A stretch of 64,000 bases of DNA. Source: Novosphingobium pentaromativorans US6-1 (GTDB lineage Bacteria > Pseudomonadota > Alphaproteobacteria > Sphingomonadales > Sphingomonadaceae). The translations under genes and the position numbers were made by a program. The notes under the pieces are model-generated. The model saw only the letters and a list, made by a program, of their open reading frames with translations, made no database searches and had not been told where the DNA came from. The DNA lies in assembly GCF_000767465.1 (NCBI RefSeq), contig NZ_CP009294.1, positions 124,001-188,000 of the forward strand, in the 5' to 3' direction. This document shows, in pieces, positions 58,405 to 64,000 of this stretch (the first letter of the stretch is position 1; each line of letters begins with the position of its first letter).

Positions 58405-59756
58405 GCGCCTGGCACGATCCCGATCGCACCGTCGTCGACGCCTTCCTGGTAAAATCGCAGTTCCGGCCGGGAAGCGTACCGACCTATCGCTGGTTCCTTC
58501 GCACCTTCGAAGATGTTGCCCGCCGGCATCCGGCGGTGGACCGGCAGATGCTCGAGGCCTGGCTGAAGGAAATGGCAAGACGCTGGCGAATGTCGACATT
58601 GCTGAACCAGGTCTGCATCGTCGATCGCTTCCTTGACCACCTCGCCGAAATCGGACTGATCGCCGACAATCCCATTGTCGCGCTTCGCCGTCGGTACAAC
58701 GTCAAACACAGCAAGCCGATCTGGCGCGCGCTGGCGTCGTCCAATCCCGATGAGGAACTCGCCGCGTTGCGACAGCCTGCACCCTTCGGCAGCGTGCTGG
58801 GCGACTTCATGCGCGATCATGTCGCGCTGATGCACAGCCGGGGCTATCAGTATGAAACGCAGGGCCACTGGATATTGCGGTTCGACCGGTTCCTTCAGGC
58901 GAACCCCGAACTTGCCGGGTCATCGCTTGAAACCATGCTGGCGTGCTGGAAGGCGGCCAAACCAACTCGCAATCACGCGGCTGAATGCCAGAAGCTCGGG
59001 CGCCTCCTGACCAAGGCGCGGCATCGCCTCGATCCCGGCATCCCGCCGAAACGCTTTGACGCCCGGCCCGAACGGGAAGTGGCGCGAGAACATCGGCGGC
59101 CGCATATCTTCAGCCCGTCCGATGTCCGGAACATGCTCAATGTTGCCCGTTCCTACCCGTCGCCAAATGCACCGCTGCGACCGATGGTCCTCTACACCAT
59201 GGTGCTTCTGGCCTATTGTGCCGGTCTGCGCCGCAGCGAACTCGCCAGACTCGATCTGGGCGACGTGGACTTCCAGTCGGGCACGATCACGATCCGGCAA
59301 ACGAAGTTCTACAAGACCCGGATCCTGCCATTGACAGGCAGCGTCCTCGCCGAACTGCGCGCCTATATCGATGCAAGGCAGCGCGCAGGTGCGCCGCAAA
59401 ATCCGGAATCAGGTCTGTTCTGGCACGGGCACTTCAATGATCGCTACACGCCGCGGTCTGTCTCGACGATGATCACCGATGTCATGCGCCGCGCCGGGTT
59501 CAAGGCCCCGACCGGGCGAACGGGGCCGCGCGTTCACGATCTGCGCCATTCGATGGTCGTCAACCGGATACTCCAATGGTACCGGGCCGGCGTCAATCCG
59601 CAGGACAAGCTGCACTTCCTCTCCACCTACATGGGCCACCGGGATATCAACTCCACGCTGGTCTACATCACCGTCACGCAGGATCTGCTGCAGGAAGCAA
59701 GCGAACGCTTCCGTGCCGTCGGCGCCCGATGCCTCACCATGGAGGCGCGGCCATGA
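58401..59756 (+). CDS. ritB: RIT D recombinase 2 (451 aa)
   Basis: 451 aa starting MSAWHDPDRTVVDAFLVKSQFRPGSVPTYRWFLRTFEDV. Catalytic boxes: AYCAGLRRSELARLDL, RVHDLRHSMVVNRIL and YMGHRDINSTLVYITVTQ. Two core-binding-like segments precede the catalytic domain. It is coupled by four-base overlaps on both sides. Confidence 0.9.
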   Translation: MSAWHDPDRTVVDAFLVKSQFRPGSVPTYRWFLRTFEDVARRHPAVDRQMLEAWLKEMARRWRMSTLLNQVCIVDRFLDHLAEIGLIADNPIVALRRRYNVKHSKPIWRALASSNPDEELAALRQPAPFGSVLGDFMRDHVALMHSRGYQYETQGHWILRFDRFLQANPELAGSSLETMLACWKAAKPTRNHAAECQKLGRLLTKARHRLDPGIPPKRFDARPEREVAREHRRPHIFSPSDVRNMLNVARSYPSPNAPLRPMVLYTMVLLAYCAGLRRSELARLDLGDVDFQSGTITIRQTKFYKTRILPLTGSVLAELRAYIDARQRAGAPQNPESGLFWHGHFNDRYTPRSVSTMITDVMRRAGFKAPTGRTGPRVHDLRHSMVVNRILQWYRAGVNPQDKLHFLSTYMGHRDINSTLVYITVTQDLLQEASERFRAVGARCLTMEARP

Positions 59757-60757
59757 CGAGAAGCGACCCGTTCCCCTCTCTGTTGCGGGCGTTCTTCCAG
59801 GAATGGCTGGTCGAGCAACGCAGTGCTTCGGTCCATACGATCCGGTCCTATCGTGACACCTGGCGGCTGTTGCTGCGCTTTATCGCCGAGCGAAAAGGCG
59901 GCGGGGTCGCGCGAGTCGCACTGGCCGATATCTCTGCCGACGAGGTGCGCGCGTTCCTCCACCATACCGAACATGGGCGCGGGTCCACGATCGGCACGCG
60001 TAACTGCCGGCTCGCCGCGATCCGCAGCTTCTTCAGCTTCGTGGCGGACAGGAATCCGGAATATGTCGCGCAATGCGCAGAGGTTCTGACCGTACCGCTC
60101 AAGCGGGAACCGACATCCGCGCCGTGCTATCTCGAGCCGGCGGAAGTCGAGGCGATTCTCGCCCAACCCGATCGGAGCACTGTCGCGGGAATGCGCGACC
60201 ATGCGTTGCTCTCGTTCCTGTACAACAGCGGCGCGCGGATCCAGGAAGCGCTTGATCTGTGCCCCGACGCGATCCGGTTCGATGCACCCCACTGCGCTCG
60301 CCTCAATGGCAAGGGGCGCAAGGAACGGATCTGTCCGCTCTGGCCGGAAACCGTGACGTTGATCGAAAAGTTACTGGAACGCCAACCGCGTGCGCCAGAC
60401 GAGCGCATCTTCGTCAACCGATATGGCAAGCCGCTGGGCGCGTCGGGCGTGCGGTTCAAACTCGCCGCCTATGTTGACGAGGCAGCCAAGGCTGTGCCGT
60501 CGCTCCGGTCCAAGCATGTGACGCCGCACAGCTTCCGGCACGCAACCGCCGTCCACCTTGTAGCAGCCGGAGTGGACATTACCGTTATCCGCAGTTGGCT
60601 GGGGCATGTCAGCCTCGACACGACCAACCACTACGCACAGGCCAATCTCGAGACCAAGCGAAAGGCGCTGGAACAGGTGGGTGCGCCGGCGGCGAGCAAC
60701 GTACCCCCTTCGTGGAAACGGGATGCCAGCCTGATGGAGTGGCTCGACACCCTGTGA
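59753..60757 (+). CDS. ritC: RIT D recombinase 3 (334 aa)
   Basis: 334 aa starting MTRSDPFPSLLRAFFQEWLVEQRSASVHTIRSYRDTWRLL. Boxes: YNSGARIQEALDLCPD, TPHSFRHATAVHLV and WLGHVSLDTTNHYAQANLE. It is similar in plan to the third recombinase of RIT C but diverged. The ATG at 59753 overlaps the previous stop; the longer frame upstream is a shadow. Confidence 0.9.
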   Translation: MTRSDPFPSLLRAFFQEWLVEQRSASVHTIRSYRDTWRLLLRFIAERKGGGVARVALADISADEVRAFLHHTEHGRGSTIGTRNCRLAAIRSFFSFVADRNPEYVAQCAEVLTVPLKREPTSAPCYLEPAEVEAILAQPDRSTVAGMRDHALLSFLYNSGARIQEALDLCPDAIRFDAPHCARLNGKGRKERICPLWPETVTLIEKLLERQPRAPDERIFVNRYGKPLGASGVRFKLAAYVDEAAKAVPSLRSKHVTPHSFRHATAVHLVAAGVDITVIRSWLGHVSLDTTNHYAQANLETKRKALEQVGAPAASNVPPSWKRDASLMEWLDTL

Positions 60758-60802
60758 AATAATGCGCAGGAAATGCCGTAATGTTCCGCAGTCTGGCGGG
60801 GC

Positions 60803-60842
60803 CTACGCCGCGTTCCTGCGCATTATCGCTTCCTCGCGATAA
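60803..60842. repeat. Right 40-bp terminal inverted repeat of RIT D
   Basis: Exact reverse complement of 57042-57081. It is followed by GCG and a 26-bp near-palindrome with arms ATCTTATG / CATAAGAT (60846-60871). Confidence 0.93.
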
Positions 60843-60868
60843 GCGATCTTATGAGCAGCTGCGCATAA

Positions 60869-63001
60869 GATGCCCCAGGCCTCGCAATAGGTGTCGTAGA
60901 CCGCGATCTGCTCCGGGGTCAGATCGTGGCGGAGGATGTCGTACTCGATCCCAGCGAAGCTGAGTGCCCGGGCGAGGTAGAGCCCGGAGGCCTTGAGGTC
61001 GCGCGCCACCAGTTCCATCGCGGCAATGCCGCCGTCGCGGATCTCGCTGATGAACTGCTCGCGGTTTGCGAACGCGGTGCCCGGTCCCCAGAGACCGAGT
61101 CGGACCGCATAGGCAAGATTGTTGACGTCCGATGCGCCGGTGGCCGAAGCGTAGAGCACCCGGGCGCGCGGCAGTGTGTTCTGGAACAGCACCCCGGCAA
61201 TGCCCTGGAGCGAGCCCTGCTTCTGGCCAAGCGCCCCTTCCCCGCCTGCAACGCCGCCCATTTCGTGGGCCTCGTCGAAGACGATCACGCCTTCGAAGTC
61301 TTCGCCGGCCCAGCGGACGATCTGGTCGAGCCGGGTATCCTCGACGCGTGAACTGCGCAGCGTACCATAGGGAACGAACAGGATACCCTCGGGCGCCGTG
61401 ATCTCCTCGCCGATCTTCCAGCGGGCAAGGTCGAGAATATCGGACGGCAATCCGCCAATCGCGGTCCAGTCGCGCTGCGCGTCTTCGAGCAGCGGCGCAT
61501 TCTTCGAAATCCAGATGTGACGGCGATTGCCCTGCAGCCACTGGTCGAGAATGCAGGCGGCGGCCTGCCTTCCCTTCCCTGCCCCGGTGCCATCGCCGAG
61601 GAAGAAGCCGGTGCGGTAGAGCTGGCCGTCCGGGTTCTCCTTGAGCGCCAATTCGCTGGACGAATGGCTGAAACGGCCATGGAGATCGCGCGACCAGGCC
61701 TCGCCCGCATAGATCACGGTTTCGAGCTGGGCGGCGGATAGCAGTCTTGCCGTCACGGTCCGTTCGGGCAAACTGGGCACATAACTCGGTTTCGGCGCGG
61801 CGATCGAGGCCATGGCGGCGGATTCGACGAGGTGGGTCGGGTGTTCGCCAGCTTCCGCGATCACGACGCGCGAGGGCCGGTAGTCGGCATAGACCCCGCG
61901 CTGCTCGCCCATGGCGGCAGGTTCGTCGAGCACTTCGTAGGCGACGGGGCGGACCTCATTGGTCTGTGCCGCCCGAACGATCACGGGCCGGGCTGGACCG
62001 GTCTTCACCGAGCGGAACAGGCTGAGCTTGGGTCGGGGTGCGCCCGATTGAGCCGGGTCGCGCAAAGGCGCCCGGAGTGGCACCGTTGGCAGTGCAGCGA
62101 AGAGTTCGCCGACCGAGCCGCGATTGATCGTGGATACGCCGATCTCGCCTGGCACCTTGTCGATCACCAGCACGCGAACGGCGATACCGGTGCCGTGCTT
62201 GGCATAGCCCCCCTTGTCCAGACGGAGCGACAGGACGACCCGCGCGCCTTCGAGGGTGCGCCGGAAGGTTTCCTCATACCTCGCTGAGGGTGAGAACCAG
62301 TCCGGCATGATCGCGACGATCCGGCCTCCGGGCAGCAGATGGTCGAGCGCAGCACGCAAGTGCCTGGCGGCGGTGTTCTGATCTTGCCCACGTGATTGCG
62401 ACACCGAGAACGGCGGGTTCATCACAGCGACGCTTGGCCGTTCTGTCCCGGAGAGCAGCGCGCTGAGTTTCGCGCCGTCGTGGCGGTAGACCTTCGTGCC
62501 CGCAAACACAGCCTCGAGCAGGTCGGCGCGGGTTGGCTCGAGTTCGTTGAGGATCAGATCCTTGACCGCGCCCTTGGCGAGCGACGCGATAATCCCGGTG
62601 CCTGCGCTTGGTTCCAGAAGCACGTCATCGCAGGAAAGCCGCGCCAGATGAACGGCCAGACGGACCAGCTCCGGCGGCGTCGAGAACTGCTGGAACTGGA
62701 TCTGGTCCTCACTGCGCACCGTATGGGTTGGCAGTTCGCGCGAGAGCGCCTCAAGCGTGCTGATCGCCGCGCTGACGTCCATGCGGCCTACAAGGTCTGG
62801 AATGGCCAGAGAGAGAGCGACTTCCAGCGCTTCGAAACTGTCGCGCTGCTGCCAGGCACCTGCGGCGTCATTGCCGCCTGCACTCTCGGTCATGGCTTCG
62901 CTCAAAGCGGCGCGGCCGATCGGAACAGCGAGGAGCAGCTTGGCGGCAAGTGTGCGCGCAGCGCCGAGAATGGCGCTGGCACGCGGAATCGTTGTGGTCA
63001 T
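60869..63001 (-). pseudogene. Strawberry-notch helicase/methylase, 5' fragment (711 codons)
   Basis: It starts MTTTIPRASAILGAARTLAAKLL. A methyltransferase-like domain comes first (VLLEPSAGTGIIASLA, then VAVMNPPFSVSQSRG), followed by SF2 helicase motifs: Walker A-like FLGDGTGAGKGRQAAA and DEAH box GVIVFDEAHEMGG. The frame runs to YDTYCEAWGI, where RIT D begins; read-through ends shortly after inside the element. SNO-type proteins on alphaproteobacterial plasmids combine these domains; function unknown, possibly DNA protection or transfer. As it stands the product lacks the second helicase half. Confidence 0.88.
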
Positions 63002-63046
63002 GCGGAGGACTCCTGAGCTCGTGCCGGTCAGCGGCACGCCCGCTCC

Positions 63047-63062
63047 AGCCCCCCTCCCCTCA
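63047..63062 (-). promoter_or_regulatory. 16-bp C-rich block AGCCCCCCTCCCCTCA
   Basis: Identical to 10642-10657 and 48526-48541. On the minus strand it begins with the stop codon of the primase gene and lies 46 bp before the helicase start codon. Confidence 0.6.
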
Positions 63063-63902
63063 CCGCTTCAGGAGCTGCGCCCAGTCGTTCATGCGGCCCG
63101 GCGGCCACTCGGTCTCGATTGCAAGGCCGGGGCGTCGGTAGGATTCGGCTGCGCGATCGCGGGCCCGCCTGCCCTCGGCGTCGTTATCGGCCAGCAGGAT
63201 CACGGTTTCGACTGAGGCCGGGATGTTGACCTGGTGGAAGCGTTTGGCACCCATAGTCGCCCAGGCCTGGATACCCGTCAGTGATGTGTAGGCGGCTGCA
63301 GTCTCGAAGCCCTCGCAGATGCCAATGGCCTTTGCTGGAAAGCCATTGGTCCAGGCGGCGCCGATTGCCTGCCCCAGGACCAGCTTGTCAGTGTAGGTTG
63401 CCGTTGATGGATCGAGGAAGATCCTCTGGATCGCCTTGATTGCGCCATCCTTGCGCATGGCGACCAGCAGTGCCGGCTTGAAGCTGACGAGACTCCCCTG
63501 CCCTTGTGGGCACCGGGGATGAAAGCGGAGGTCATCGAGCGGCGCCCAGATGTTGCGTACTCTCCTGACATAGTGCTCTGCCAAGGTGCCCTCGATCTGC
63601 CCAGCCGCCCGCCAAATGGCGAGATAGGCTGATGGTTGCATTGCCTGCTGGCCTGATACCTCTGCGGGGGTAATGCGCGGCAGGTTTGCGATCCTGCGCA
63701 GATCCCGGAGGACATCGGTTGCATCACAACCGGCATGGCAGGTCACAAGGATACCGCGATCGCCTTGCCGGATCGAAAGTGAAGGGGTTCGGTCTGCATG
63801 GGAGGGGCAGAGACACATCGCGGTCCAGCCTGACCACTTCCCGCCGAGGCGAGCGACGAGAGCGCGGAGGTCCGAAGTAGGGCAATTGCTGACGATGGCC
63901 AT
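63060..63902 (-). CDS. Toprim-domain primase-like protein
   Basis: 280 aa from ATG 63902. The N-terminal zinc-binding motif of bacterial primases is CLCPSHADRTPSLSIRQGDRGILVTCHAGCDATDVL. A toprim domain follows: AIGICEGFETAAAYTSLTG (Glu) and VILLADNDAEGRRARD (Asp-x-Asp). Such proteins prime or process DNA on plasmids and phages. An in-frame ATG at 63998 would add 32 residues without family support, so the shorter start is used. It is the first gene of the backbone operon, 58 bp upstream of the helicase. Confidence 0.87.
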   Translation of the reverse strand: MAIVSNCPTSDLRALVARLGGKWSGWTAMCLCPSHADRTPSLSIRQGDRGILVTCHAGCDATDVLRDLRRIANLPRITPAEVSGQQAMQPSAYLAIWRAAGQIEGTLAEHYVRRVRNIWAPLDDLRFHPRCPQGQGSLVSFKPALLVAMRKDGAIKAIQRIFLDPSTATYTDKLVLGQAIGAAWTNGFPAKAIGICEGFETAAAYTSLTGIQAWATMGAKRFHQVNIPASVETVILLADNDAEGRRARDRAAESYRRPGLAIETEWPPGRMNDWAQLLKR

Positions 63903-64000
63903 AACCACCCAGTTCGGCCCTACTCCCCTCCCCAATAGCGGATAGCGTGTTTGGTGCTCTTCGAATGGGCTGGCCATTTCGATCACACGAATCGGCATCT

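Larger units (their letters stand above)
57036..60868. mobile_element. RIT element D: recombinase trio (3.8 kb)
   Basis: Three coupled tyrosine recombinases (plus strand) between identical 40-bp inverted repeats (57042-57081 and 60803-60842). The ends also hold a sub-repeat ATAATGCGCAG(G/C)AA four times: once in each terminal repeat and once inverted just inside (about 57113-57126 and 60759-60772). A 26-bp near-palindrome (60846-60871) lies at the right border. GAT is shared at both borders (57036-57038, 60869-60871). Removal restores the helicase frame. Confidence 0.88.

Noticed and set aside
1..64000. CRISPR arrays, tRNA or rRNA genes
   Set aside because: No regularly spaced direct repeats and no cloverleaf or rRNA sequence noticed on reading; a tRNA or RNA-family scan was not possible here.

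Overview
The window is GC-rich (mid-60s percent by eye) and reads as accessory DNA, most likely part of a large plasmid or integrative element, from an alphaproteobacterium of the Sphingomonadales type. The taxonomic hints are a MucR/Ros-type zinc-finger regulator, DUF736, DUF1173, DUF3768 and DUF6771-like proteins, GTTC-N7-GTTC SOS boxes, and a strawberry-notch-type helicase next to a toprim primase. No rRNA, tRNA, CRISPR array, conjugation operon or clear replication initiator is visible.

A backbone of genes, mostly on the minus strand, runs through the window. From right to left it holds: toprim primase (63902-63060), strawberry-notch helicase/methylase (63001-49815), a ParB-like protein (48473-46419), a GHKL ATPase (46342-44678), an ArdC antirestriction gene (44681-30867), a 218-aa protein, a DUF6927-like gene (30096-26942), a DUF3768 cluster, DUF736, an SRAP-type SOS peptidase, five small unknown or SLOG genes, DUF1173 (plus strand), a Qnr-like pentapeptide protein, a broken nuclease, a broken ssb, two DNA-binding proteins and a hipBA toxin-antitoxin pair. 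A 16-bp C-rich block recurs just upstream of several of these genes, and two SOS boxes sit in divergent promoters.

Three backbone genes are cut by mobile DNA. The ardC gene is in three pieces, separated by two elements of about 6.6 and 6.3 kb. Each element carries three tyrosine recombinases and its own intact ardC. The helicase gene is also in three pieces, separated by two Recombinase-in-Trio (RIT) type elements of about 5.1 and 3.8 kb with long terminal inverted repeats. The DUF6927-like gene holds a 2.55-kb group II intron. In all five cases, joining the flanks at the inferred boundaries restores one open frame (303 aa ArdC, 1402 aa helicase, 201 aa DUF6927 protein). These insertions are therefore clean and possibly reversible.

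Between DUF736 and the DUF3768 cluster (12.6-25.1 kb) lies a mostly plus-strand defence-type island. It contains an IetA/IetS AAA-ATPase plus subtilisin pair followed by an HNH protein, and then a tightly packed run: PIN-like nuclease, CoiA-like nuclease, three proteins with HEPN-like motifs, an XRE regulator and a 43-aa membrane peptide, facing a DUF3800 protein. The second group matches no named system known to me and is the best candidate for an undescribed system.
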